Shown here: positions 8,349 through 16,750 of the stretch, piece after piece
Position numbering within the stretch: position 1 is the first letter of the stretch
Layout: the number at the start of each line of letters is the position of its first letter
Source of the DNA: Methanomassiliicoccaceae archaeon COG_1
GTDB taxonomy: Archaea > Thermoplasmatota > Thermoplasmata > Methanomassiliicoccales > Methanomethylophilaceae
NCBI GenBank assembly: GCA_028561875.1
Contig: JAQQTI010000001.1
Location: forward strand, 248,001-312,000
DNA length: 64,000 bases
Direction: 5' to 3'
Program-made: the position numbers and the translations under genes
Notes under the pieces: generated by a model
Database searches by the model: none
Seen by the model: the letters and a program-made list of their open reading frames with translations, nothing else
Told to the model about the DNA's origin: nothing

Positions 8349-9983
8349 TCACCGCGGCGGGCTATTAGGCCTCGCGCCCGGGGCCTTCTTCACGGACGGC
8401 TCCCCCATGTGTACGATGATATCGTTGTAGTCGACGGCGATGTCATTATTCAAGAACTCCTCGTACAGCGCTTCCCTGATCTGGCCGGCGATGGAATAGC
8501 TGGCGTTGAAGTCGTCGACGTACATGCCCATCTTGATGGTGATGTTGCTGTTGCCGAACGCTTCCACCCTCGTGTACGGACGGGTGACGCTGCCGTCGGA
8601 TATGACGCGGGCGTTGGCAAGCGCGACCTCCTGCATGATGGTGCGCACCAGTGTTATGTTCGAGCCGTAGGCGACGTCCGCGGAGAGGTACACCTTGTAC
8701 ACCAGGGTCTCGCGGGTTATGTTCTTCACTTTGTTCGAGGTGATGAGGTTGTTCGGCATCATGTTGACGTCGGTATTGTCCCAGTTCTCGAGTTCGGTGA
8801 ACATTACGTTGACCTTGCGCACACGGAATATCGTGGAGTCGGTGCCGACGGTGATGAGGTCGCCCTTCACGAACGGGCGGGTGCTGAGGATAACCAGCCC
8901 GCTGAAGAACTGACCCAGTACGCTCTGGGCACCCATGGTTATGCCCAGGGATACCACCCCCGCGCTGACGATTATGGATGTCAGGTCCACGCCGAACAGC
9001 CCGAGGATCAGGAAAACCGCGAGGATTGCCAGAGCTATCTGCCCGATGTACCTCAGCAACGGTTCCAGGCCGGAGAGGTCCACGTCCTTGCCGGCGATCT
9101 CGTCGGCCTTGTCGTCCATCTTCTTGACAACTATGTGGATGATCAGCAGATACAGCTTCCATGCTACGATGATGCCGATGATGGTGTAAGACAGGTAGAA
9201 AACGGTGTTCGTCATGTCGATGATGTCCTCGCTGGCTCCGACGCAACGGAACAGCCTGCCTAAGGCGTTGAGGACGATGATCGGATGGCAGAGATAGCGC
9301 AGGAGGCGCCTCATGGCCTCCCTGTCCTCACCCGCATTGGGGGAGATGATGCGTACCGTGACGGGGATGACGACGAGCATAACGGCGTAGCCAATCAGCA
9401 GCCACCCCGCAAACGTGACGAGGCCGGTGAACCAGGTTTCTCCGAGGGCCCCGTCGAAGCCGTTGGGGATTAAGCCCAGGAACTTGTTGTACTCCCCAGC
9501 GGCAGAGAGGTTGGATTTGATTCTTATCCCGACGCTCTCGGAGATCTTGGTAGCCTCCGTGCCTTCAGCGGCGCCGGCGGCGATGTAGGCGATATTGATG
9601 ATCACGTCGTAATCGTCCTGGTGGGCCAGGGTCCCGGCGGTGAGCGTGACCGTGACGGTCGCCGTCTTACCGGAATCGAGCTTTATGGTCTTCCCCGACG
9701 ACAAATCCGAAGCGATTTCCGCATCAAGGCGTTCGCATTTCGACGTGTCGACGTCGATATGCACGAGCTGGACTGACGCCGTGGTGTTGGTCAGGAAAAA
9801 CTCGAAAGTCTTGCTGCTTCCTGCGGCGACACTGATACCATCCTTGTCGAGGTACTGGATGACGATGTCCGAGTTTCCGCCGTCCGCATCGGACGAGTCG
9901 GAGTCCATCGGCACGCAGGCCATCGTAAGTAGCGCTACGGCGGCGATTGCGAGCATGTAGATTCTGGTCCGGCTCTCATTCAT
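8349..9983 (-). CDS. MscS-family mechanosensitive channel with extracytoplasmic domain
   Basis: 544 residues. A hydrophobic signal/anchor (about 10-26) is followed by a ~150-residue Ig-like secreted domain (IVIQYLDKDGISVAAGSSK), then about three membrane helices (near 185-210, 260-285, 310-335). The last joins the pore-lining MscS helix and the Gly/Ala-rich SLGITMGAQSVLGQFFSG. A cytoplasmic beta domain (RPFVKGDLITVG) and an alpha/beta tail complete the family layout. It should release solutes under hypo-osmotic stress. The extra N-terminal domain is unusual for MscS. A TATA-like TTAATAAAG lies ~25 bp upstream. Confidence 0.88.
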   Translation of the reverse strand: MNESRTRIYMLAIAAVALLTMACVPMDSDSSDADGGNSDIVIQYLDKDGISVAAGSSKTFEFFLTNTTASVQLVHIDVDTSKCERLDAEIASDLSSGKTIKLDSGKTATVTVTLTAGTLAHQDDYDVIINIAYIAAGAAEGTEATKISESVGIRIKSNLSAAGEYNKFLGLIPNGFDGALGETWFTGLVTFAGWLLIGYAVMLVVIPVTVRIISPNAGEDREAMRRLLRYLCHPIIVLNALGRLFRCVGASEDIIDMTNTVFYLSYTIIGIIVAWKLYLLIIHIVVKKMDDKADEIAGKDVDLSGLEPLLRYIGQIALAILAVFLILGLFGVDLTSIIVSAGVVSLGITMGAQSVLGQFFSGLVILSTRPFVKGDLITVGTDSTIFRVRKVNVMFTELENWDNTDVNMMPNNLITSNKVKNITRETLVYKVYLSADVAYGSNITLVRTIMQEVALANARVISDGSVTRPYTRVEAFGNSNITIKMGMYVDDFNASYSIAGQIREALYEEFLNNDIAVDYNDIIVHMGEPSVKKAPGARPNSPPR

Positions 9984-10035
9984 CAGGGCTAATTATTTGC
10001 GCTTCCTTTATTAATTATCTGATGGATGGAACGTT

Positions 10036-10965
10036 GTGGACCCGCAAGGAACGCATTCCCTGCTGATGTTCGTGATAGCCCTGCCGTGCATGCTATACGC
10101 CGCGCGCAGCGACCTGCGCTGCCGCCTCGTCCCAGACCTCCCGTGGCAGGCGATCGGCGTCTCGGGGGCAGTTCTGTATTTTATCCGCTGCGTATGGGAG
10201 AAGGGGATACTGTGGGAGCACGGCGCGGTTTCCGCCTCGATGCTGTGCGCAATCGCCGCCGCGACGTGGGGGAACAGCAGACAGGATGCCGTCCTCGCTA
10301 TCGCGTCCGCGGCTCTCGCAGCGGCGGCCTTCCTCGGCGGGAACGGTGGGCGCCTCGCCGAGGCTGGCATCATCGCCGTCACGTTCTGTTTGATTTACTA
10401 CATCATGTATGTCGTCGACATCCTCCGCGGCGGCGCAGACGCCAAGTGCCTCATGGCGCTCACCGTAGCGTTCCCGCTGTACCCGTCGTTCCTAGGCCTC
10501 CCCCTGTGGGGGGAAGGGGGAGCCCCCTCCGGGGCGTTGGTATTCTCGGCAGCCGTGCTATTCTGCGCGGGAATCGCCACCGTCGCTTTTGGTGCCGCCT
10601 ATTTCTTGTGGAAAAAGCCTCCCGAAGGGACGAAGAGGAGCCTGAGCGGGTTTCGCATCCCCCTCGCCGACGCCGAGAGCGGCCTCGTCTGGCCAATGGA
10701 GGACGTCGTGGACGGGGAGGTCGTCAGAATCGGCCCCGAAGACCACGAGGCGTCCGAGATCTACGCCCGCCTGCGTGCCGCCGGCAGGACGGACGTCCTG
10801 GTGACGCCGATGATTCCGTTCATCGTCCCGCTTGCCGCTTCGTTCGTCGTCGTGACGGTAATCGGCGATCCATTCTCCCTGCTGTTCCGAAGGTCGGCGT
10901 ATGATGTTGAGCCTGTGCTTGCAGTAGGCGCAGCGGTCACCGTCCAGGCCGGAGGCGTCGATTAG
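10036..10965 (+). CDS. A24-family prepilin/preflagellin peptidase
   Basis: Aspartyl membrane peptidase of the TadA/FlaK type that cleaves class III signal peptides of archaeal pilins or archaellins. The two active-site aspartates are visible in AARSDLRCRLVPD near the N-terminus and in LRGGADAKCLMAL near residue 140. About six hydrophobic helices, with a charged cytoplasmic loop before the last one (VTPMIPFIVPLAASFVVVTV). Start is GTG. The final ~25 residues run antisense into the radical SAM gene and the frame ends at TAG. No pilin genes are adjacent, so the substrate is unknown. Confidence 0.82.
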   Translation: MDPQGTHSLLMFVIALPCMLYAARSDLRCRLVPDLPWQAIGVSGAVLYFIRCVWEKGILWEHGAVSASMLCAIAAATWGNSRQDAVLAIASAALAAAAFLGGNGGRLAEAGIIAVTFCLIYYIMYVVDILRGGADAKCLMALTVAFPLYPSFLGLPLWGEGGAPSGALVFSAAVLFCAGIATVAFGAAYFLWKKPPEGTKRSLSGFRIPLADAESGLVWPMEDVVDGEVVRIGPEDHEASEIYARLRAAGRTDVLVTPMIPFIVPLAASFVVVTVIGDPFSLLFRRSAYDVEPVLAVGAAVTVQAGGVD

Positions 10966-11907
10966 ATACCCCGTCCTCTTTATGACCGCCGCCCCACACT
11001 CCGGGCAGTATGTGTCGGTGGCGTCGTCGGCCAACACGTTCCCCACGTAGGCGTAGTTGAGGCCATTTTCCTCGGCTATTGACTTCGCCCTGAGCAAAGT
11101 CTCTACAGGGGTCATCGGCACAGCCATCATCTCGTAGTCCGGGTGGAATCTGTTGAAATGCACCGGCACGTCCGGGGAGAGGTCGCTCCTCACCCACTGC
11201 ACGAATCTGGAAACCTCCTCGTCGCCGTCGTTATGCCCGGGGATCATCAGGTAGGTGAGCTCGAGGTGCACGCCGCTCTCCATCACGACCTCGCAGGAGC
11301 GCTTCGCGTCGGCGAGACTGCCTCCGCAGACCTTCCTGTAGAAGTCATCGGTGAACGCCTTGATGTCGATGTTCATGGCGTTGGCGTTGCGGCAGAGGTC
11401 CTTGAGCGGGGACTCGTTGACCATGCCGTTTGTGACCAGCACCAGGCCCAGGCCGGGATCGCACTCCATGACGTCCATTATGTACTCGTACCATATCGCT
11501 GGCTCGTTATAAGTGAAGGCGATCTGGTCGAAGGTCTGCTGCCTGCACAGCGCGACTATCTCTTCGGCGGACTTGTAAGTCGTCCTTTTCTTGCCAATGG
11601 GCGACATGGATATCGAGTAGTTCTGGCAGTACTCGCACTTGAGGTTGCAGCCGATCCCGCCCACGGAGAATATCCTGGACCCTGGGCGGTAGTGGTAAAG
11701 CGGCTTCTTCTCGATGGGATCCACGGCGATGGAGGAAATCCTCCCGTAGCTGTAGGCCACCATCTTTCCTCTCGAGTTCCTCCTCGCGGTGCATTTTCCG
11801 AATCCGCCGGGGGGTACGCGGCAGCGATGGGGGCAGAGGTCGCACACGACGCTCTCGCCGTAGACGTGATAGTAGGACGCTTCGTAGTTAGGATTGATAA
11901 ACGGCAT
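10558..11907 (-). CDS. amrS: AmrS-like radical SAM enzyme of the AmmeMemoRadiSam type
   Basis: Residues 1 to ~340 match the AmmeMemoRadiSam radical SAM enzyme: N-terminal zinc-type CDLCPHRC and GKC, the cluster motif CNLKCEYCQNY, FTYNEPAIWYEY, VTNGMV, the HFNRFHPDYEM region, and a C-terminal zinc ribbon YCPECGAA and CAYCKHR. The chemistry in archaea is unresolved. Past this conserved end the frame has no stop for a further ~113 codons, antisense to the prepilin peptidase, until TAG at 10558. That tail is probably not conserved. ATG 11907 is chosen; a TTG two codons earlier is also in frame. It overlaps the thiL 3' end by 20 nt, so the two are likely cotranscribed. Confidence 0.85.
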   Translation of the reverse strand: MPFINPNYEASYYHVYGESVVCDLCPHRCRVPPGGFGKCTARRNSRGKMVAYSYGRISSIAVDPIEKKPLYHYRPGSRIFSVGGIGCNLKCEYCQNYSISMSPIGKKRTTYKSAEEIVALCRQQTFDQIAFTYNEPAIWYEYIMDVMECDPGLGLVLVTNGMVNESPLKDLCRNANAMNIDIKAFTDDFYRKVCGGSLADAKRSCEVVMESGVHLELTYLMIPGHNDGDEEVSRFVQWVRSDLSPDVPVHFNRFHPDYEMMAVPMTPVETLLRAKSIAEENGLNYAYVGNVLADDATDTYCPECGAAVIKRTGYLIDASGLDGDRCAYCKHRLNIIRRPSEQQGEWIADYRHDDERSGKRDDERNHRRHQDVRPAGGTQAGVDLGRLVVFGADSDDLPVHDVLHWPDEAALGVGEGDAKPAQAPLRPFGRLFPQEIGGTKSDGGDSRAE

Positions 11908-12847
11908 CCCCAAACACCCTCCTCTCTCCGTCAGCGTTCAGATAAGCGCCGCAGCCGTCCGTGACCGTCCCGATGACCGAGAAGCCCACGCCGAGGTCGT
12001 AGAGGCTCTGGATTCCGGTTTTGTCGAAGGTGAAGAGCAGCTCGTAGTCCCCACCCCACTGGGTCACGGTTCTCTCAATGTCCGCGCCCGTTTCGCGGCA
12101 GACCTCTCCGACCTCCTCAGGTACGGGGAGGAATTCCCACTAGATGTCCATGCCCACGTGGGACTGCCTGCAGATTTCCATCGCCGCCGCCGCGAGGCCG
12201 TCGGAGAGATCAATACAGGATGTGGCGCATCCCGACTCGGATATCCTCCTCCCTTCCTCCACGCGGGGGACGGGGGCCATGAGGGCGAATATCGAATCCT
12301 CGGCGTCCATGCCGTTCTCTATTGCCAGGTAGCCAGTTGCGGCCCTTCCGAGGGAGCCCGTGACGGCGACGACGTCGCCCGGGCGGGCGCCCGAACGGAC
12401 CAGGGCCCTCCTCCCCTCCAGGTCTCCTATCGCCGTCCCTGCGATAGCTAGAGGGCCGAACTTGGTGTCTCCTCCGACCACCCCCGCGCCGCAGAACTCG
12501 CAGCACTGGTCGATTCCGCTCATAATGTCGTAGAGCCAAGTCTCGTCAGAGTCCCCCGGCATGGTCACCGCGGAGAGGAAGGCAATCGGCCTCGCGCCCA
12601 TACTGGCTATGTCGCTGAAATTGACAGCGGCAGCGGTCCAACCGAAGCGCTCGTAAGTCATCCCCCGGGGGAAGTGGCGGTCCTTGGTGACCACGTCGGT
12701 GCAGACGACCGTCCCGCCTCCCGAAAGGCCCGCGAGGACGGCCGCGTCGTCGCCGATCCCGAGAGCGGAGTTCTGGGACCTGGATCTGACGATATTGCGG
12801 ATGTTCTCTACCAGCCTCCTTTCTCCGACCGCGCTCAGAGTTGCCAT
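11888..12847 (-). CDS. thiL: Thiamine-monophosphate kinase with one in-frame UAG
   Basis: Phosphorylates thiamine monophosphate to the pyrophosphate cofactor. Read through TAG codon 236 the frame is 319 residues, the normal ThiL length, ending at TAA. Before the codon: GIGDDAAV, VNFSDIASMGARP, VVGGDTKFG and CIDLSDGLAAA. After it: LPVPEEV, then the conserved WGGDYELLFTF and a C-terminal strand set. Both halves look intact, with no other stop or frameshift. UAG as pyrrolysine is established in Methanomassiliicoccales; its use in ThiL is my inference. A TATA-like CGTTAAAAGC lies ~25 bp upstream (12869-12878). The alternative is a recent nonsense mutation. Confidence 0.85.
12140..12142 (-). other. 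In-frame UAG codon in thiL
   Basis: Codon 236, between MDI and WEFLPVPEEV, where ThiL proteins have a variable loop residue. See the thiL entry. Confidence 0.85.
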
Positions 12848-13048
12848 CTGACGGTGCTACGGCTCCTCGCTTTTAACGGTTGCCCGTCGGAAGGGATTGG
12901 CCGTACACTGATTGTCCGATTTGAGACAGTCTCTGGGACGGTCGTGGAGAAGCGTCCGTTGTACCAGCCTGGAGGCATGTGGGGCGGCGAGGGATAATTC
13001 AACTGCGTAAGGCATTAAAACGAAACGCGCGATAGAGGGGCGGTCGAC

Positions 13049-15406
13049 ATGATAGTGGACGTGAAGTACGGCAAGGACGGCGTACAGAAGGTCGAGATTC
13101 CGGACGGAAAATTCATCGGGTGTTACTACCCGAACGAGGTCGAGGTCGGAGACGCCGACGGGGCGATAGCGGAATCCATCGATTCCCCCATCGCTTCGGA
13201 GTCCCTCGGGGACTTCCTGAGAGGAGGGGAGGACGTGGTCTTCATCGTCAATGACGGCACCCGCCCCACCCCTACCGCGAAGGTCCTCGACGCCCTCGCC
13301 AAACGGATGGACCTTCGGCTGCCCAGGTACCTCGTAGCCACCGGCGCCCATCGGGCGCCCACCGAAGAGGAATACCGCAACATCTTCGGCTCCCATCTCG
13401 AAAAGCTCCGCGACAGGATCATCGTCCACGACGCCAGGGAGTCTGTGTGCGTCAACCTCGGGAAGTCCAAGAACGGCACGCCCATGGAGGTCAACAAGGT
13501 CGCCGTAGGGGCCGACCGCCTAGTCATAATAACCAGCGTCGAGCCCCACTACTTCGCGGGTTGGACCGGCGGCAGGAAGTCCTTCCTGCCCGGCGTGGCG
13601 TCCTACGCCACCATCGAGGCCAACCACAGGATGGCTCTCAGCAGGGAGGCGCAGTCCCTGGAACTGGACGGCAATCCCGTCCACGAGGACATGATGGACG
13701 CGCTGCAGGCGGTCGAGGGGAAGAGGATATTCTCCATCCAAGTCGTCATGGACAGGCACCACAACATCTACCGGTGCGCCTCCGGAGACCTGAACAAGGC
13801 GTTCGACCAGGCCGTGAAGTGGGGTGAGGAAGTCTTCATCGTTCCAATACCTGAAAAGGCCGACGTCGTCGTGTCCGTCGCCCCGTATCCCATGGACGTG
13901 GACCTCTACCAGAGCCAGAAGGCCCTTGACAACGGGAAGTGGGCCCTCAAGGACGACGGCATAATAATCATGGTATCCAAGTGCAGGGAGGGCGTCGGCA
14001 GCGCCGCCTTCCTCGAGCAGCTCTCGACCTCTTCCGACCCTGCCGAAATCATAGAGAACATCCGGAGGGGATACGAGCTGGGCTTCCACAAGGCCGCCAA
14101 GATGGCGGAGATAGCGACGTGGGGCCACATCTGGGCGGTCACCGACCTTAGCCCGGAGACCTTGCGGAAGGCGAACATCTTGCCCTTCGAGAGCGTCCAG
14201 GAGGCGGTGGACGCGGCTCTCGCGCAGAAGCCCGGCGCGCGGGTCATGGTCCTCATGCAGGGGAGCGTGACAATCCCCAGGGTGAACCGAATTCGGGTCG
14301 ATCAGATGAGCAGCGCGGTGTTCACGAAGGACAAGATTGAGCTGATGAAGAGCGCCCTCTCGGCCTGCACCATGTGCGGGTTCTGTAAGAGCGTGTGCCC
14401 TTCCTTCAAAGCGATTAACTGGGACACGGACCTGTCCAGGGGGAGAATCGTGCTCGCGTACGGGTTGTACACGGGCGACGTGAGCCCCACCCCGGACCTG
14501 GTGCGGAGCATGTATACCTGCACCACCTGTGCGGACTGCGTCCGCCGTTGCCCGTCTAAAGTCCCCATAGTCGACGTCATCGAGATGGCGAGGGCGGACA
14601 TCGCCGCCAACGGGAAGATGCTTCCGAAGCACGAGGCTATGTGTGAGAACATCCTGAGGCACAACAACCCGTTCGGGGAGGAGAGGTCGGTCTTAGAGAC
14701 GATAGGCATGAAGCCCCACAGGGCGGACGTCGCGTACTTCGCGGGTTGTACCGCCACCTACCGTACCAAGAGGACCTCGCAGGCCAGCATATCCATCCTA
14801 AAGAAGCTAGGCGTGGACTTCACCACCCTTGATGAGGTGTGCTGCGGCTCGGTCATGCAGAGGGTCGGTTGGTCCCAGGAGGACGTCATGAAGCTGATGA
14901 AGAGAAACGTCGAGGCGATCGCCTCCCTCGGTGTGAGGACCCTCGTCCTCTCTTGCGCTGGGTGCTATCGCATGTTCAAACTCGAGTACCCCAAATACGT
15001 CGACGTCCCCTTCGAGGTACTCCACATGACGGAATTCCTCGCCAAGCAGAACATCGACCTGTCCTCCCTCGGTGCGAAGACGGTCACGTACCACGATCCC
15101 TGTCACCTCGGCAGGCACTGCGGCGTGTACGACGCGCCTCGCGAGGTCATCAGGAAGTTCGATGGGGTCGAGTTCAGGGAGATGCAATACAGCAGGAACC
15201 TCTCCCACTGCTGCGGCGGCGGAGGGGGTGTGAGGGCGGCGTATCCGGACGAGGCCGCGAGGATTGCTGGCACCCGCATAGATGAGGCGTCCTTCGCAGA
15301 CATCCTCGTCACCACCTGTCCGTTCTGCGTTACCAATCTCAGGGACCAGGCCGGCGGATCCTTGGAAGTGGTGGACTTGGTCGAGCTGGTGGACGATCAC
15401 CTTTGA
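13049..15406 (+). CDS. LarA-like racemase domain fused to 4Fe-4S/CCG oxidoreductase
   Basis: 785 residues in one frame. Residues 1 to ~420 are LarA/DUF2088-like (nickel-pincer-dependent 2-hydroxyacid racemases): NDGTRPTPTAKVLD, ATGAHRAPTEEE, HYFAGWTGGRKSFLPG and EANHRMAL. From ~430 follow two ferredoxin-type motifs (CTMCGFCKSVCP from C440, CTTCADCVRRCP from C491), then two CCG cysteine-rich domains (CCGSVMQRVG from C598; CHLGRHCG then CCGGGGG from C721), the HdrD/GlpC/GlcF arrangement. It suggests racemisation coupled to, or feeding, oxidation of a hydroxyacid such as lactate. The substrate is inferred. A TATA-like GCATTAAAAC lies at 13008-13017. Confidence 0.85.
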   Translation: MIVDVKYGKDGVQKVEIPDGKFIGCYYPNEVEVGDADGAIAESIDSPIASESLGDFLRGGEDVVFIVNDGTRPTPTAKVLDALAKRMDLRLPRYLVATGAHRAPTEEEYRNIFGSHLEKLRDRIIVHDARESVCVNLGKSKNGTPMEVNKVAVGADRLVIITSVEPHYFAGWTGGRKSFLPGVASYATIEANHRMALSREAQSLELDGNPVHEDMMDALQAVEGKRIFSIQVVMDRHHNIYRCASGDLNKAFDQAVKWGEEVFIVPIPEKADVVVSVAPYPMDVDLYQSQKALDNGKWALKDDGIIIMVSKCREGVGSAAFLEQLSTSSDPAEIIENIRRGYELGFHKAAKMAEIATWGHIWAVTDLSPETLRKANILPFESVQEAVDAALAQKPGARVMVLMQGSVTIPRVNRIRVDQMSSAVFTKDKIELMKSALSACTMCGFCKSVCPSFKAINWDTDLSRGRIVLAYGLYTGDVSPTPDLVRSMYTCTTCADCVRRCPSKVPIVDVIEMARADIAANGKMLPKHEAMCENILRHNNPFGEERSVLETIGMKPHRADVAYFAGCTATYRTKRTSQASISILKKLGVDFTTLDEVCCGSVMQRVGWSQEDVMKLMKRNVEAIASLGVRTLVLSCAGCYRMFKLEYPKYVDVPFEVLHMTEFLAKQNIDLSSLGAKTVTYHDPCHLGRHCGVYDAPREVIRKFDGVEFREMQYSRNLSHCCGGGGGVRAAYPDEAARIAGTRIDEASFADILVTTCPFCVTNLRDQAGGSLEVVDLVELVDDHL

Positions 15407-16260
15407 ATGTCAGGCACTTCTTCAGGAACGGCGGCCCCCCGGTCATTATGGGGGTCCTTAACGTCACCCCTGACTCTTTCTCGGACGGTGGGAGATGGAA
15501 CGACCCGGAAAGGGCCGTGGCGCATGCCGTGGAACTCGTGGAATGCGGAGCGGACATAATAGACATAGGCGGCGAGAGCACCCGCCCCGGCGCGGATCCC
15601 GTGTCGGAGGGCGTAGAGCTGTCGAGGGTGTTGCCCGCCGTGAAGGCGGTTCGTGCCGTCACGGATGTTCCGATTTCCGTTGACACGATGAAGGCGACTG
15701 TTGCGAGGGAAGCCATCGGTGCGGGGGCGGACATCATCAACGACGTGAGCGGGTTCGCCGACCGCAGCATGGTCACCGTCGTCGCCGATACCGGCACCCC
15801 GGTGATCGTCATGAGCTGCTACGGGGACCCGTCAACATTCCGCACCGAATGCATCCCGGGCGACGCCGTTGCCTACGCGAGGTCGACGCTAGATAGGCTG
15901 ATACACGAAGCGGAGACCGCGGGGGTTCGCCGTGACCGTATCATAGTCGATCCCGGTGTGGGGTTCGGTACCACTTCCCAGCAGAGCATGGCGCTTCTCC
16001 GCAGCGCCCGCGAGTTCTCGTTTGGCGGGGCGTTCCCGGTGCTGATAGGCCCTTCCCGCAAGAGGTTCCTGGCGGATTTCTTCCCCGGTATGGACCGGGA
16101 TGAGGCGACGGCGGAGGCCTGCCGTATCGCCGCCGAGGGCGGTGCCGACATTCTCCGCGTGCACGACATCAGCAGTACATGTCAGCGAAGGCGTCGACAT
16201 CCTCCTTACTCGCTACCGCCTCGAGGTGCTTCCGCCTCGCACCAAGAAACTCTCCGATAG
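15403..16260 (+). CDS. folP: Dihydropteroate synthase-like pterin-binding enzyme
   Basis: TIM-barrel FolP: VIMGVLNVTPDSFSDGG, IIDIGGESTRPGA, PISVDTMKATVA, INDVSGF, DPGVGFGTT, IGPSRKRFL and a C-terminal ILRVHDIS. It joins a pterin to an aryl amine; in methanogens this could serve a methanopterin- or folate-type step. A TTG start overlaps the previous stop (TTGA). After RVHDIS the frame enters DNA antisense to the membrane-protein gene and ends at TAG with ~30 Arg/Pro-rich residues unlike the family. The +1 frame there (HVSEGVDILLTRYRLEV) looks more like a normal FolP end, so a frameshift near 16170 is possible. Confidence 0.85.
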   Translation: MNVRHFFRNGGPPVIMGVLNVTPDSFSDGGRWNDPERAVAHAVELVECGADIIDIGGESTRPGADPVSEGVELSRVLPAVKAVRAVTDVPISVDTMKATVAREAIGAGADIINDVSGFADRSMVTVVADTGTPVIVMSCYGDPSTFRTECIPGDAVAYARSTLDRLIHEAETAGVRRDRIIVDPGVGFGTTSQQSMALLRSAREFSFGGAFPVLIGPSRKRFLADFFPGMDRDEATAEACRIAAEGGADILRVHDISSTCQRRRRHPPYSLPPRGASASHQETLR

Positions 16261-16750
16261 GTATGATCACCGTCACTATTGTGATGAAAGCGAGGAGTTT
16301 CCCTGCGCCACTCAGGTCGAACGAGACGTCGGTAACGACCGAACTATCGACGACGATGCTGTTGCCCAGGGAAGACAGCATGACGATGAACCATACGGCG
16401 CCCGCGACGCACCTGCCGACACCGCATACCAGCCTTCCTATGCTGCCCTCGCCGAAGTACGAACCAACACTCGAGATTATGATTATGGGTAGGAAAGCGG
16501 CGAGCGAATTGAACGCGAGCCCTCCGGGGGCCATCTGGTCCGCAAGAGATTTGGCGACCCCGGTGGTGTCCTCCTCAAGATTGGCGATATGACCGGAGAT
16601 CAGCAGCAGGGCGACGACCATGATGAAGAACTCCACCACGCTGAGAACCATAGAGCTGATGAAGCGCGTGGGACTGCTCAGGTACTGTGACCCCTTTGCC
16701 TTTTTGTCGTGTCCACGCTGTTTATCGGAGTCTTCGTTGTAGAACCTCAT
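16169..16750 (-). CDS. Hypothetical membrane protein
   Basis: 193 residues with a charged N-terminus and about four hydrophobic helices (FISSMVLSVVEFFIMVVALL, LAAFLPIIIISSVGSYF, CVAGAVWFIVMLSSLG, LLAFITIVTVIIPIGEF). No family recognised. Its ATG overlaps the stop of the upstream gene by 4 nt (16747-16750), so it is cotranscribed with the anchored protein at 16747-17589 and may act with it at the membrane. Its 3' end overlaps folP antisense. Confidence 0.6.
   Translation of the reverse strand: MRFYNEDSDKQRGHDKKAKGSQYLSSPTRFISSMVLSVVEFFIMVVALLLISGHIANLEEDTTGVAKSLADQMAPGGLAFNSLAAFLPIIIISSVGSYFGEGSIGRLVCGVGRCVAGAVWFIVMLSSLGNSIVVDSSVVTDVSFDLSGAGKLLAFITIVTVIIPIGEFLGARRKHLEAVASKEDVDAFADMYC

Noticed and set aside
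8409-9263. Plus-strand 284-codon frame opposite mscS
   Set aside because: His/Asp/Val-rich antisense artefact of GC-rich coding DNA.
12140-12847. thiL as a 235-residue truncated gene
   Set aside because: Sequence after the TAG is intact, in frame and of the expected length, so a truncation call would discard half of a conserved enzyme.
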